DNA from: Oxalobacter paeniformigenes
Lineage (GTDB): Bacteria > Pseudomonadota > Gammaproteobacteria > Burkholderiales > Burkholderiaceae_D
Direction of reading: 5' to 3'
NCBI RefSeq assembly: GCF_027158465.1
Contig: NZ_JAMKYL010000001.1
Coordinates: 744,001 to 808,000 of the forward strand
Length of the DNA stretch: 64,000 nucleotides
Shown: in pieces, positions 17,542-26,098 of the stretch
Layout of the letters: each line of letters opens with the position of its first letter
How positions within the stretch are numbered: the stretch's first letter is position 1
Notes under the pieces: model-generated
What the model was told of the DNA's origin: nothing
Seen by the model: the letters and a program-made list of their open reading frames with translations, nothing else
Database searches by the model: none
Program-made: the position numbers and the translations under genes

Positions 17542-18759
17542 ATGAAACCTTTCTCCCGATACCTCGCAAACATGCTGATCGTCGCCATCTCCTGTACCGC
17601 GACCATCCATGCAACGCCGGTTGCAGAAACGCACAAGCCACAGGAACAACTGATACGCTCCGTCATTCTCAGCCGTCACGGTGTACGCTCGCCTACCCAG
17701 GCTCCGGAAAAACTGGCTGCATGGGCCGACAAGCCATGGCCTGCCTGGCCAGTCGCTCCCGGCGAACTGACGCCACGCGGGTACGAACTGGTATTGGCAC
17801 AATGGCGTGCGCTCAAACCGGAACTGTCAAAATACGCCCTGTTGCCGGAAAACGGATGCCCGGCACCGGAACACTATTCACTGATCGCCGACAAGGATCA
17901 GCGAACCGTCCGGACGGCCATGGCCATTTCCGAAGGACTTTTTCCGAACTGCGGTATCGAACCGGAACAGGGAAGCCGATATAACCGTTTGTTTCATCCC
18001 GATGCCACCGCATACAAACACCTCGACAGACAAGCTGCACTGGAAGAAGTCCGTGACAGGCTTCAGGCCCTTGAAAACGATCCTGCCATTACATCCGCAC
18101 TTGACCGGATACAGGAAATCACCGGCTGTTGCAGCATACCTTCACAACAACGACAAAACATTCCGCTTGAAAAACTGGCGACCATGATTTCCATCAATAC
18201 CGCCAATGCACGGTTCGCCATCACCGGAAAATGGCCGATCGCTTCCACACTGGCTGAAATCATGTTACTGGAATACGGGCAATGGCCCGGCAAGAATGCG
18301 GGATGGGGACAGGCCGATCAAACCGTTTTGCAAGAAATCGTCCCGCTGCATGACAGGATATTCGACGCGATCCACCGCACTCCCGCGCTGGCGAAAGCCG
18401 GCAACAGCGAGCTGTTGCGTCATATCCGGGATACCCTGCTGTCGGACACATCGCCTGCATTGTCCATACTCGTCGGACACGACACGAATATCGCCGGTAT
18501 CGGCGGATTGCTGGATATAGGCTGGAATCTGCCGGGGCAGGGACCCAATTCCATCTTTCCGGGCAGTTTCATCCATTTCGGACTCTGGCAAAAAGCGGAC
18601 GGCAGCCGTGAAGTCCGTATCGACTACCATGCACCGACCTATCTGACACTGCATACCGAACCGGCGCCTGTGGTCCTACCGGAATACGTACACGCAAGCA
18701 AACCGGCCTATACACCGGAAGTTTTTTCACAGACTGTCGACGACGCCTGTGCACCATAA
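17542..18759 (+). CDS. Histidine acid phosphatase, periplasmic (AppA/Agp-like)
   Basis: Branch 2 histidine phosphatase of 405 residues, resembling AppA phytase and Agp glucose-1-phosphatase, which release phosphate from organic esters in the periplasm. A signal peptide occupies about 1-24 (ending ATIHAT). The catalytic motif is VILSRHGVRSPT with His46, and the proton donor region is ILVGHDTNIAGIGGLL. Six Cys in the mature part fit disulfides. The exact substrate cannot be told from sequence. ATG 17542 gives the signal peptide at the N-terminus; an upstream frame extension to 17389 was rejected. Confidence 0.92.
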   Translation: MKPFSRYLANMLIVAISCTATIHATPVAETHKPQEQLIRSVILSRHGVRSPTQAPEKLAAWADKPWPAWPVAPGELTPRGYELVLAQWRALKPELSKYALLPENGCPAPEHYSLIADKDQRTVRTAMAISEGLFPNCGIEPEQGSRYNRLFHPDATAYKHLDRQAALEEVRDRLQALENDPAITSALDRIQEITGCCSIPSQQRQNIPLEKLATMISINTANARFAITGKWPIASTLAEIMLLEYGQWPGKNAGWGQADQTVLQEIVPLHDRIFDAIHRTPALAKAGNSELLRHIRDTLLSDTSPALSILVGHDTNIAGIGGLLDIGWNLPGQGPNSIFPGSFIHFGLWQKADGSREVRIDYHAPTYLTLHTEPAPVVLPEYVHASKPAYTPEVFSQTVDDACAP

Positions 18760-18814
18760 CCCTGCCACCGCATGAAATGCCCGGAAACGGTCATGCAAGG
18801 GCAGGGCATGCGGC

Positions 18815-19396
18815 CTAGATTTCGCGGGCATGCACCATATCGCTGCTGACGACGAAATTGCCGCCGCCAAGGTGGTGGATCGTATGCAGATCGCGGTTTT
18901 CCTTCGTGAAATTCCACAATCCGTCCCTGAAAATACGTTCGTCGGCCGCCGCGGAAACCACTTCGCCAAAACAGGTATCGTAACGTTCCTGTGGTCCGGG
19001 TTCCGGCAACAGACGGCACTCCATCCAGGCCACACATCCTTTTTCGATCACAGGAATATCGAGTTCCGGACTCTTTTCCACAGCAAGATTGAACTGCGTG
19101 AATTTGTCCATCTCGCGCCCCGAAACGCTGCCGACGGCATAAACCTGATTGACGATGGAAACCGTCGGTACACAAACCGCAAACACACCGCTTTCCTCGA
19201 TCAGGGAACGGGTATAGGCATCCTTGTTGATGACAACGACCAGACGCGGCGGATCGAATTCCACAAGCGTCGACCACGCCGCGGTCATCACATTGCGCTT
19301 CTTGCCATCCTTGCTGCGGCTGGTGACCATAATCGTCGGACCATGATTGATCAGTCTGGTCGCATATTCAAGAGGTACAGGACGGAATCCACTCAT
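18815..19396 (-). CDS. Flavin reductase-like FMN-binding protein
   Basis: Split-barrel FMN-binding protein of 193 residues, of the flavin reductase-like family. Typical elements are GPTIMVTSRSKDGKKRNVMTAAWST, in the position where FMN phosphate is held, and PPRLVVVINKDAYTRSLIEESG. YAVGSVSGREMDKF and VIEKGCVAWMECRL follow. It probably reduces or binds FMN for a partner oxygenase or electron transfer chain that is not evident here. Start at ATG 19396, preceded by GAAAGGA about 8 nt away. Convergent with the histidine acid phosphatase. Confidence 0.85.
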   Translation of the reverse strand: MSGFRPVPLEYATRLINHGPTIMVTSRSKDGKKRNVMTAAWSTLVEFDPPRLVVVINKDAYTRSLIEESGVFAVCVPTVSIVNQVYAVGSVSGREMDKFTQFNLAVEKSPELDIPVIEKGCVAWMECRLLPEPGPQERYDTCFGEVVSAAADERIFRDGLWNFTKENRDLHTIHHLGGGNFVVSSDMVHAREI

Positions 19397-19872
19397 TTTT
19401 TCATTCCTTTCAAAAGTCTTCGACAAAGAAGCGACGATCCCGGACGGAAAAACGGCATGCACATCTTCCTGCACGACACCGTTTCCAAAAACCACCCGTA
19501 TCCGGTTACCGGCTTACAGCATGATAACATCGCAACGCCATCGCAAACGTATTCTTTCCGTACTTTTCCCTCTGAAAAACCTTCATCCAGTCGTCACATG
19601 CCATTCACGAAAACAGCAAGCGGGACTGTGCATACCAAAGATCGGAACGACACGGCAAAACGGAACGAATACCCCGAATCCCGCCACACAGATCCCGCAT
19701 CATAAAAAGACAGGTACCATGCTCAACATCGCATACAGTGAAAAAATATCCGGTATGCGTCAACGCATTCGGGAAAAAACCGTTTTCCAAACAGCGGCTT
19801 TCAGCTTAAAATGCCGGTTTGACAACATCCATATCGTTTTCGACAACGATCATACAGAAAAGGAAACATAGC
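19397..19872. other. Divergent intergenic region flavin reductase / purC-like gene
   Basis: A gap of 476 bp between divergent genes. Several short frames cross it, but none has a ribosome binding site or a recognisable product. No PurR-type box or riboswitch was recognised. Confidence 0.45.
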
Positions 19873-20577
19873 ATGGCGCTTCTGCAACGCGGAAAAACAA
19901 AAGACGTGTACAGCCACGGCGACTACACGCTGGAACTGAAATTCACCGACCGGGTGACCCTCAACGATCAGGGCGAAGTCGATCCGGGCGGCAACAATGT
20001 ATCCGACTCGCTGGCAACCGGTCAGGGGTTCGCATGCCTGTCCATGACCACCACCATTTTCAGTTATCTGGCAGCCAACGGCATCCCGACCCACATGGTT
20101 TCCTACGACCTGGACAACCTGTCGATGGTCGTCAGAAAAGCCGTTACCTTCAAGCCGGGTCTGGAATGGGTCTGCCGCTGGAGAGGAACCGGCAGTTTCA
20201 TCCGTCGCTACAAAACCGTTCCGGGCGCACAGGACGGCATGATCTTTTCGTCGCCGGTTTATGAAATCACCATCAAGGACGACGCAGGCGGCGACCCGCT
20301 GATCGTTCCCGACTCGATCGTCGCACTGGGCATGATGTCCCGCGAAACCCTCAACGAACTGATCGAACTGAACGCACGTGCCATGGGCCTGATCCATGAC
20401 CTGTTCAAACAGAAAGGCCTCGATCTCTGGGACATCAAGATCGAATGGGGCCGTGATGCCGAAACCGGCAAGCTCATGCTGATCGATGAAGTCAGTGCCA
20501 ATGGCTGCCGTGCATACGACATGAGCGGCAAAAACAAGATCGCAGGTACGGCACTGTCGGACTGCTTCCGTGCCTGA
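19873..20577 (+). CDS. purC: PurC-like SAICAR synthetase homologue, divergent
   Basis: Homologue of phosphoribosylaminoimidazole-succinocarboxamide synthase, which joins CAIR and aspartate in purine synthesis. The 234-residue product starts RGKTKDVYSHG, the family ATP-binding N-terminus. It has NGIPTHM, CRWRGTGSFIRRY where other PurC proteins read VVRNRAAGSLVKR, and DIKIEWGRD. The Asp/Ser segment usually seen as DEFSPDGSRLWD reads IDEVSANGCRAYD here. The protein ends about 20 residues after that, without the usual C-terminal helices. It could be the housekeeping PurC in a divergent form or a paralogue with another substrate. AAGGA lies about 9 nt before the ATG at 19873. Monocistronic with a strong terminator. 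Confidence 0.75.
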   Translation: MALLQRGKTKDVYSHGDYTLELKFTDRVTLNDQGEVDPGGNNVSDSLATGQGFACLSMTTTIFSYLAANGIPTHMVSYDLDNLSMVVRKAVTFKPGLEWVCRWRGTGSFIRRYKTVPGAQDGMIFSSPVYEITIKDDAGGDPLIVPDSIVALGMMSRETLNELIELNARAMGLIHDLFKQKGLDLWDIKIEWGRDAETGKLMLIDEVSANGCRAYDMSGKNKIAGTALSDCFRA

Positions 20578-20611
20578 TATACCGCTATCGTATACCGCAA
20601 GGTACATCCCG

Positions 20612-20642
20612 AAACCGGCAAGCGACGCTTGCCGGTTTTTTG
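20612..20642 (+). terminator. Rho-independent terminator of the purC-like gene
   Basis: AAACCGGCAAGCG pairs with CGCTTGCCGGTTT, followed by a T run, 35 bp after the stop. Confidence 0.9.
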
Positions 20643-20662
20643 TTTCACCTCGGATTCCGGGC

Positions 20663-20692
20663 AAAAAAAAGACCGGACGATATCATCCGGTC
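20663..20692 (-). terminator. Rho-independent terminator of the membrane-anchored unknown gene
   Basis: GACCGGATGATATCGTCCGGTC read on the minus strand is a near-perfect hairpin followed by eight T. It sits about 90 bp downstream of the stop of the minus-strand gene that ends at 20783. Confidence 0.8.
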
Positions 20693-20782
20693 ACAACCAT
20701 TCAATGGAAACTTTTTCTCTTCCGGAAAAAAGAACCCTACCTCCGGGATTGCATCATCCCGTCTTTGTCCGGAAAAAACCGT

Positions 20783-21280
20783 TCAGCCGGCTTCAGCCAC
20801 ACGAATACTGATCAGACGATCCAGTTTTGCATCGATCGTCTTGTGTGTATTGACCGCTTCATCCAGCGTGTACAACTCGTTATGCAACGACAGAACAGGG
20901 CAGGGAACAGGTGCACTGGCCGGAAGCACTTCACTCAATACATAGGTCGATTTGTGGCCATTGTTTTCTTTCCTGGAAAATTTGGCATATCCCAGCACTT
21001 CGGCATCGTTGCCACCGAACGCCAGATAAAACTCCGGCATGTTCGCCTCGTGGGAAAGTTTGACACGGGTCAGATAACCGACGTCATTTTTCGGAACACG
21101 CATAAAACGCATACGATATTTGGAAATGGCATCGCCGCAATCACGAACAAGCATATCTTCCAGCCGATGTCTGGTTTCATCGATTTCCTTGCGTTTCTTT
21201 TGCATGACATACAACTGGACGATCACAATACCACCGAAAATAAATACTGAGAGCGTCAAAAATACAAGCATCGTTTCCAT
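20783..21280 (-). CDS. Membrane-anchored protein of unknown function
   Basis: Unrecognised protein of 165 residues. An N-terminal transmembrane helix (residues about 4-25, LVFLTLSVFIFGGIVIVQLYV) is followed by a charged coiled-coil-like stretch (QKKRKEIDETRHRLEDML), then a soluble domain with FMRVPKNDVGYLTRVKL and FYLAFGGNDAEVLGYAKF. The layout, one helix plus a cytoplasmic or periplasmic domain, gives no function. ATG 21280 follows GAGGAG at good spacing; an extension to 21343 lacks one. It has its own terminator and is divergent from the pga operon, with a 561-bp gap in between. Confidence 0.7.
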   Translation of the reverse strand: METMLVFLTLSVFIFGGIVIVQLYVMQKKRKEIDETRHRLEDMLVRDCGDAISKYRMRFMRVPKNDVGYLTRVKLSHEANMPEFYLAFGGNDAEVLGYAKFSRKENNGHKSTYVLSEVLPASAPVPCPVLSLHNELYTLDEAVNTHKTIDAKLDRLISIRVAEAG

Positions 21281-21841
21281 TTTGAATGACTCCTCATATA
21301 AAGATTGGCTTAACGCACAAGATACTTCGGTTTTTTCTGTCATATCGTTCGATTAATTATTAATATAAAACGCTTGCTTTTTTTTGTTCATGATCTAAGG
21401 CATGTTTTTGAAAAATTGTTTGAAAGTAATATCCGTTTATGGTATGAAGCCGTGAAAAGGAAACGCACATGCGCCGGAGGTGCAAAATTCGCTCACCGTG
21501 CTATGCGACACACATTTTTCCGATGAAAGCATCGGCAGATCAGGACCATGGTCACCGCCTCGCAAGGCACCATGTCCAGCGCTCGCGTAGAATATGGATC
21601 AGTGCAAAACCGCAACCTGCGGAAAAGGTCGCGAGCTGTAACAGAGTTTTACAAAAGAAAAGTAGAGAAAAAGGACAATCCGCTCTACAATGAGCAGATT
21701 TTATTCATATCGCCCCCAGGGGACATACAGCCATTCCGTCAGCGGCTGCACTCCAGCATGCCGGTGAAGGTGCCGTCCGGATACGGCAACGCCAGGAACA
21801 ATGTTTTAATCCAGTCTGCATACAACGTGGAACTTTTCACA
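21281..21841. other. Long intergenic region upstream of pgaB
   Basis: A gap of 561 bp between the membrane-anchored unknown and pgaB. The pgaB frame stays open back to 21548, but that extension is basic, lacks a ribosome binding site and would bury the signal peptide. There is no pgaA-like sequence. I looked for a c-di-GMP riboswitch and for a small regulatory gene and saw neither. The part near 21350-21370 is AT-rich with TTAATTATTAA, probably part of the divergent promoters. Confidence 0.5.
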
Positions 21842-23842
21842 ATGATCGCTCACATATTGACTACCGCAAAAAGATTCGCACTCGGCTTCATGCTCGCACT
21901 GTGCACCTTTGCAACCGCCGCCACCGCGGCAAATACCGAAACGCCGATTCCCTCGTTCATCACACTGTGTTACCACAATGTGGTTCCCGCACTCGGAAAC
22001 GGCATCCTCGACGACACCGCACCCGTCTCGCAGGAGGAGCTGAAAACCCACTTCGACTGGCTGAAAGAAAACGGCTACCACATCATCAGCGTCAAGGATG
22101 TCCTCAAGGCAAAAGAAACCGGAAAACCGCTGCCGCCAAAATCCGTACTGCTCTCGTTCGACGATGGTTACAGCAGCTTCTATGAAATCGTCTATCCGAT
22201 GCTCAAATCCTACGGCTACACCGCCTTTCTGTCTCTTGAAACAGGCTGGCTGGAAACGCCGGAAGGCGAACTCGTCGAGTACGGCGGCCGGACCCGTCTC
22301 CCGCGTTCGGCGTTCCTGAACTGGCAACAAATCCGTGAAATGGCCGATTCCGGTATCGTCGAACTGGCATCGCATTCCCATAACCTGCATCGCGGACACC
22401 AGGGCAACCCGCAAGGCATCGAACTGCCTGCCGGCGCACACAGACTGTATGACGCAAAAACCGGCCAGTATGAAACCGTCGAAGCCTTCAAACAAAGAAT
22501 TCACGACGACTGGAAAAAATCCTACGACATCATTTACAGCAAGACCGGACATCGTCCGCTCGTCGCCGTCTGGCCATACGGACGTTACAACCAGGTCGGT
22601 GTACAGGCTGCACAGGAAGCAGGTTACCCGCTGACCGCATCGCTGGCTTTCTTCTCCGACTGGCCGACCATTCCAAGACTCATGATGCATGAAGAAATCG
22701 ATCTGCCGAGAATGATGCGCAAAGTCGAAGCAGGCGTCATGGGCGGCAGCACCGATTACCGCCGCCGCAACGCCATGGCAGACCTGCCTGTCGCCGATCT
22801 GCCTATCCAGCGCGTCATGCATGTCGATCTGGACATGATCTACGACGAAAACCCTGTACAGCGCCAGAAAAACACCTCGCTGCTGTTCGACCGCATCCAG
22901 GCGTCCGGCGCCAACGTCATCTATCTTCAGGCATTCGCCGATCCTGACGGCAATGGTACCGCAGACGAACTGTATTTCCCGAACCGCCATCTGCCCATGC
23001 GTTCGGACTTCTTCAACTATATTTCCTGGCAACTGGCCACACGATACAAATGTGAAGTCTATGCATGGCTGCCGATTCTCGGTTTCGACCTGAAAGACCG
23101 TCCGGTCGTTCAGGCCGTATCTCCTGACAAGAAAGTCTTTTACACCCGTCTGACGCCATTCGACGCCGACAACCGTCGTATCATCAACGAAATCTACGAA
23201 GATCTGGCAACCCATGCACCGATCATGGGCATCATCTTCCATGACGACGGCATCATCGGCGACTTCGAAGACGTCAGCCCGGCAGGAAAAGCATGGCTGA
23301 AAAGCATCGGCCTGCCTGATGACCCGGAACAGATCCGCAAGGACCCGAAACTCATGCACACCTTCACCCGTGCGAAGAGCAGGGCACTGATCGACTTTAC
23401 CAAGGAACTGCAGGCCACCGTCGAAAAATGGCATCCGCCGGTCTTCACGTCCCGCAACATGTATGCGCCCGTCATCCTCACACCACAGGCAGAAGAATGG
23501 ATGGCTCAGAACTTCGACGACTTCCTGACGACCTACGACTATACCGGGGTGGAAGCCATGCCTTACATGGAAGGTGCTGCCGACCATGCCGACCAGTGGA
23601 TGCAAGACCTCATCGACAAGGTCGCACAACATCCGCTCGGACTGCGCAGAACGGTTTTCGAACTGCAGGCCAAGGACTGGCGTCCGGAAAATCTGAGACC
23701 GATGCCGAACGAAATCATGGTCAAACAGATGCAACAACTGCTCGAACACGGCGCCTATAATTTCGGTTACTATCCCGACGACCCTATCATCGGCCATCCG
23801 GATGTCCGTGCAATCGCCCCTTATTTTTCGGCACGCCACTGA
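21842..23842 (+). CDS. pgaB: Poly-N-acetylglucosamine deacetylase PgaB
   Basis: Periplasmic two-domain enzyme that partly deacetylates poly-beta-1,6-GlcNAc so it can be exported as biofilm matrix. Of 666 residues, 1-30 are a signal peptide (ALCTFATAATAA). A NodB-type deacetylase domain follows to about 300, with SFDDGYSSFY (Asp107, Asp108) and SHSHNLHRGH as metal ligands. The C-terminal half is the glycoside hydrolase-like domain, with VMHVDLDMIYDENPVQRQKN and IIFHDDGIIGD. Length equals E. coli PgaB (about 670). It lacks an N-terminal lipobox. ATG 21842 is chosen because it starts the signal peptide. First gene of the pgaBCD unit. Confidence 0.94.
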   Translation: MIAHILTTAKRFALGFMLALCTFATAATAANTETPIPSFITLCYHNVVPALGNGILDDTAPVSQEELKTHFDWLKENGYHIISVKDVLKAKETGKPLPPKSVLLSFDDGYSSFYEIVYPMLKSYGYTAFLSLETGWLETPEGELVEYGGRTRLPRSAFLNWQQIREMADSGIVELASHSHNLHRGHQGNPQGIELPAGAHRLYDAKTGQYETVEAFKQRIHDDWKKSYDIIYSKTGHRPLVAVWPYGRYNQVGVQAAQEAGYPLTASLAFFSDWPTIPRLMMHEEIDLPRMMRKVEAGVMGGSTDYRRRNAMADLPVADLPIQRVMHVDLDMIYDENPVQRQKNTSLLFDRIQASGANVIYLQAFADPDGNGTADELYFPNRHLPMRSDFFNYISWQLATRYKCEVYAWLPILGFDLKDRPVVQAVSPDKKVFYTRLTPFDADNRRIINEIYEDLATHAPIMGIIFHDDGIIGDFEDVSPAGKAWLKSIGLPDDPEQIRKDPKLMHTFTRAKSRALIDFTKELQATVEKWHPPVFTSRNMYAPVILTPQAEEWMAQNFDDFLTTYDYTGVEAMPYMEGAADHADQWMQDLIDKVAQHPLGLRRTVFELQAKDWRPENLRPMPNEIMVKQMQQLLEHGAYNFGYYPDDPIIGHPDVRAIAPYFSARH

Positions 23843-23863
23843 GAACACAGAGAAAAGATAGAA

Positions 23864-25141
23864 ATGTTTGACTCCTTGTTCGAATTGCTGTTCGATTTCG
23901 CCTTCTTTTATCCGTTGCTCATGTCATACCTGTGGATGACAGGGGCACTGCTGTACTACTACCGCTACGAAAGAGGGCAGCACTACACCGTTCCGCCGGA
24001 ACTGCCTGAATACCCCTTCGTATCCATACTGGTACCGTGCTACAACGAATCGTCCAACGTCATCGAAACCTTCACGGCGCTGGCCGATCTGCATTACCCC
24101 AACTACGAAGTCCTCGCCATCAACGACGGCAGCTCCGACGATACCGGCGAACAACTTGAAGCCGTGGCGAAAACCATCCCCCGGATGCGGGTCGTCCAGC
24201 TCGCCACCAACCAGGGCAAGGCCGTCGCCCTCAAAGCCGGCGCGCTGGCTGCCAAAGGCGAATTTCTGGTCTGTATCGACGGCGACGCCATACTGGACCA
24301 CTACGCCGTCACCTGGATCATGAGCCACTTCATCAACAACCCGCGTGTCGGCGCCGTAACCGGCAACCCGCGTATCCGCACCCGCAGCACGCTGCTGGGA
24401 CGCATCCAGGTCGGCGAATTTTCCGCCATCGTCGGACTGCTCAAACGCGCACAACGGATATACGGACGCATCTTCACCATCTCCGGCGTCATCGGCGCCT
24501 ACCGCCGCCGTGCGCTGCACAGCGTCGGCTACTGGAACGAACTGACCATCACCGAAGACATCGACATCAGCTGGCGATTGCAGGTCAAACACTGGGACAT
24601 CCGCTTCGAACCGCACGCCCTGTGCTGGATCCTCATGCCTGAAACACTGGGCGGCCTGTTCAAACAGCGCCTGCGCTGGGCAGTCGGGGGAGGGGAAGCC
24701 TTCAAGAACTATTGCCACAATCTGTTCAACTGGAAAGCACGCCGTTTCTGGGGTATCTTCATCGAATATATACTGAGTGTCGCATGGAGCTACATACTCC
24801 TGCTGCTGACCGTCATATCCATCGTCAAACTGTTCATCAATCTGCCCGACACCTCGACAGAACAGCTATTCTCGCTCCCCTATACCGGACTGATACTGGG
24901 CGCGACCTGTCTGTTGCAATTCGCCGTCTGTTTCTTCATGGAACGCAAATACGATCGCGGACTCCTGAGCATCTACCTCGCCATCATCTGGTACCCGATT
25001 TTCTACTGGCTGCTGAACTGGATCGTTTCCATGATCGCCTTCCCGAAAGCCATGTTCTTCTCCAGCGGCAAAAAACGCGGACGGTGGCATACGACCGACA
25101 GGGGAATCAATTCCCGAAAAGAAGACAACGCAACATCCTGA
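23864..25141 (+). CDS. pgaC: Poly-beta-1,6-N-acetylglucosamine synthase PgaC
   Basis: Inner-membrane family 2 glycosyltransferase that polymerises UDP-GlcNAc. The 425-residue protein has one or two N-terminal membrane helices (about 5-32), a cytoplasmic GT-A domain and C-terminal helices. GT2 residues are all visible: VPCYNESSNV, INDGSSDDTG, the DxD-like VCIDGDAIL, the TED of ELTITEDIDISWR, and the QRLRW processive motif (QxxRW). In E. coli the PgaC-PgaD complex is switched on by c-di-GMP; the same is expected here. It starts 21 bp after pgaB. Confidence 0.95.
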   Translation: MFDSLFELLFDFAFFYPLLMSYLWMTGALLYYYRYERGQHYTVPPELPEYPFVSILVPCYNESSNVIETFTALADLHYPNYEVLAINDGSSDDTGEQLEAVAKTIPRMRVVQLATNQGKAVALKAGALAAKGEFLVCIDGDAILDHYAVTWIMSHFINNPRVGAVTGNPRIRTRSTLLGRIQVGEFSAIVGLLKRAQRIYGRIFTISGVIGAYRRRALHSVGYWNELTITEDIDISWRLQVKHWDIRFEPHALCWILMPETLGGLFKQRLRWAVGGGEAFKNYCHNLFNWKARRFWGIFIEYILSVAWSYILLLLTVISIVKLFINLPDTSTEQLFSLPYTGLILGATCLLQFAVCFFMERKYDRGLLSIYLAIIWYPIFYWLLNWIVSMIAFPKAMFFSSGKKRGRWHTTDRGINSRKEDNATS

Positions 25142-25179
25142 CACGTCCAAACGACTGACCAACCAAACGGAACACCAAG

Positions 25180-25704
25180 ATGCAAACCGATCCAAAAGAC
25201 CTGATAGTGTGCTATCGCGACCGTCAAACGGCGGGACAGCGCACACTGGGTGTCCTGCTGCACATCGTATTCTGGTGCATCATGCTGTACCTGATCGTCA
25301 CCTTCATCGCCCTGTGCTGCCAGATGATCGACGACACCCTGTTCACCAGCATCATCGACAAAAAAGACTCATTGGCAATCAAGCACCTCATCACGCGCTT
25401 CTTTCCATGGATAGGCGGCTTCATATGCGTATTCCTGCTCTGGGCGCTCTACAACAAACTGCGCTTCAAAGGCGAACGCGACCGCCGCCAGACCCAGCCG
25501 CCGTCCATCACACTGGAAGAAACCGCCCAGACGACACTGCTTGGCATTGACGACATCCGCAAAATGCATCAGGCGAAAATCATGACCTGCATGTTCGATG
25601 ATAACGGCAACATCGTCAGCGTACTCTGCGATACCGCAAACGAAACCGTCAGGGAAAAACAACCCGCAAACGCCGCCATCATCCACGAAAAAATCAGCGC
25701 ATAA
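25180..25704 (+). CDS. pgaD: PgaD-like accessory protein of poly-GlcNAc synthesis
   Basis: Small inner-membrane partner of PgaC. Of 174 residues, two transmembrane helices are evident (about 22-50, GVLLHIVFWCIMLYLIVTFI, and about 72-90, FPWIGGFICVFLLWALY), followed by a charged motif RFKGERDRR and a cytoplasmic tail of about 80 residues. The tail is longer than in E. coli PgaD (137 residues in total). Identity rests on topology, small size and position after pgaC, 38 bp downstream. PgaD proteins are poorly conserved, so a search with a PgaD profile would settle it. Confidence 0.8.
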   Translation: MQTDPKDLIVCYRDRQTAGQRTLGVLLHIVFWCIMLYLIVTFIALCCQMIDDTLFTSIIDKKDSLAIKHLITRFFPWIGGFICVFLLWALYNKLRFKGERDRRQTQPPSITLEETAQTTLLGIDDIRKMHQAKIMTCMFDDNGNIVSVLCDTANETVREKQPANAAIIHEKISA

Positions 25705-25957
25705 CCCCCGAACCCGCCCCGTCCTGCCGCACGACAGGGCGGGGCATTTCCCTCCCCACAATCCCCCCAAACATCCCGTCCGGAACGGCACCTACCAAAC
25801 ACTGAACGGCCCAGCCAAACACGGTACTGCCACATCCGCACATCGCCGGCCAAACCGGCGAAACCTCCAGAAAAATCATGCCATTCGCAACATTGCCATT
25901 TTCCTCAAGGCAGCATAATTTGCTATATTGGTCAAATTGGTTACCTACGGAGCAAGC
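25705..25957. other. Intergenic region pgaD / Cas10-like HD ORF
   Basis: Apart from the hairpin at 25716, the sequence is C-rich without coding features. It changes abruptly to AT-rich near 25890. There TTGCCA (25893-25898) and CATAAT (25914-25919) could form a weak promoter with 15-bp spacing ahead of the small HD-motif ORF. Confidence 0.4.
25716..25750 (+). terminator. GC-rich terminator-like hairpin after pgaD
   Basis: GCCCCGTCCTG and CAGGGCGGGGC form an 11-bp stem with one G-T pair around an 8-nt loop, followed by ATTTC. It begins 12 bp after the pgaD stop. The T tract is short. Confidence 0.6.
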
Positions 25958-26098
25958 ATGATGAATCTACTGTATGCATCATCCCGCGTCGCATTTGTCG
26001 CCATGATCCACGACCTCGGCAAACTCGCACAACGCGCAGACCAGGCAATCACGAAACAGCAAAAAGAAGCCCGTGCCACACAACTCATCGACAGATAA
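25958..26098 (+). pseudogene. 46-residue ORF resembling the N-terminus of Cas10 (HD motif), probable remnant
   Basis: The ORF starts ATG-ATG behind ACGGAG with 6-nt spacing, so it looks translatable. The first 28 codons give MNLLYASSRVAFVAMIHD followed by LGKLAQRAD. An HD motif of the form HDxGKxxQRA near the very N-terminus, preceded by a helix ending VAFVAMI, is the typical opening of Cas10 (Csm1/Cmr2-type) proteins of type III CRISPR systems. After QRAD the sequence turns into a polar tail (ITKQQKEARATQLIDR) and stops; Cas10 normally continues for several hundred residues. No palm domain, other cas gene or repeat array is nearby. I therefore infer a decayed cas10 gene or a derived mini HD protein. 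HD-GYP or other HD families are the alternatives. Confidence 0.5.

Noticed and set aside
18760..18814. Terminator between histidine acid phosphatase and flavin reductase genes
   Set aside because: Complementary segments exist (CCCTGCC/GGCAGGG and CCGCATG/CATGCGG), but their order does not allow one nested stem and no T tract follows.
21548..21841. N-terminal extension of pgaB
   Set aside because: It would place the signal peptide 98 residues inside the protein; the ATG at 21842 starts it correctly.
21281..21841. c-di-GMP riboswitch upstream of the pga genes
   Set aside because: The conserved GEMM core was not recognised in the leader.
21806..23848. 680-codon antisense frame across pgaB
   Set aside because: It is the shadow of an unmistakable PgaB and its product has no recognisable domain.
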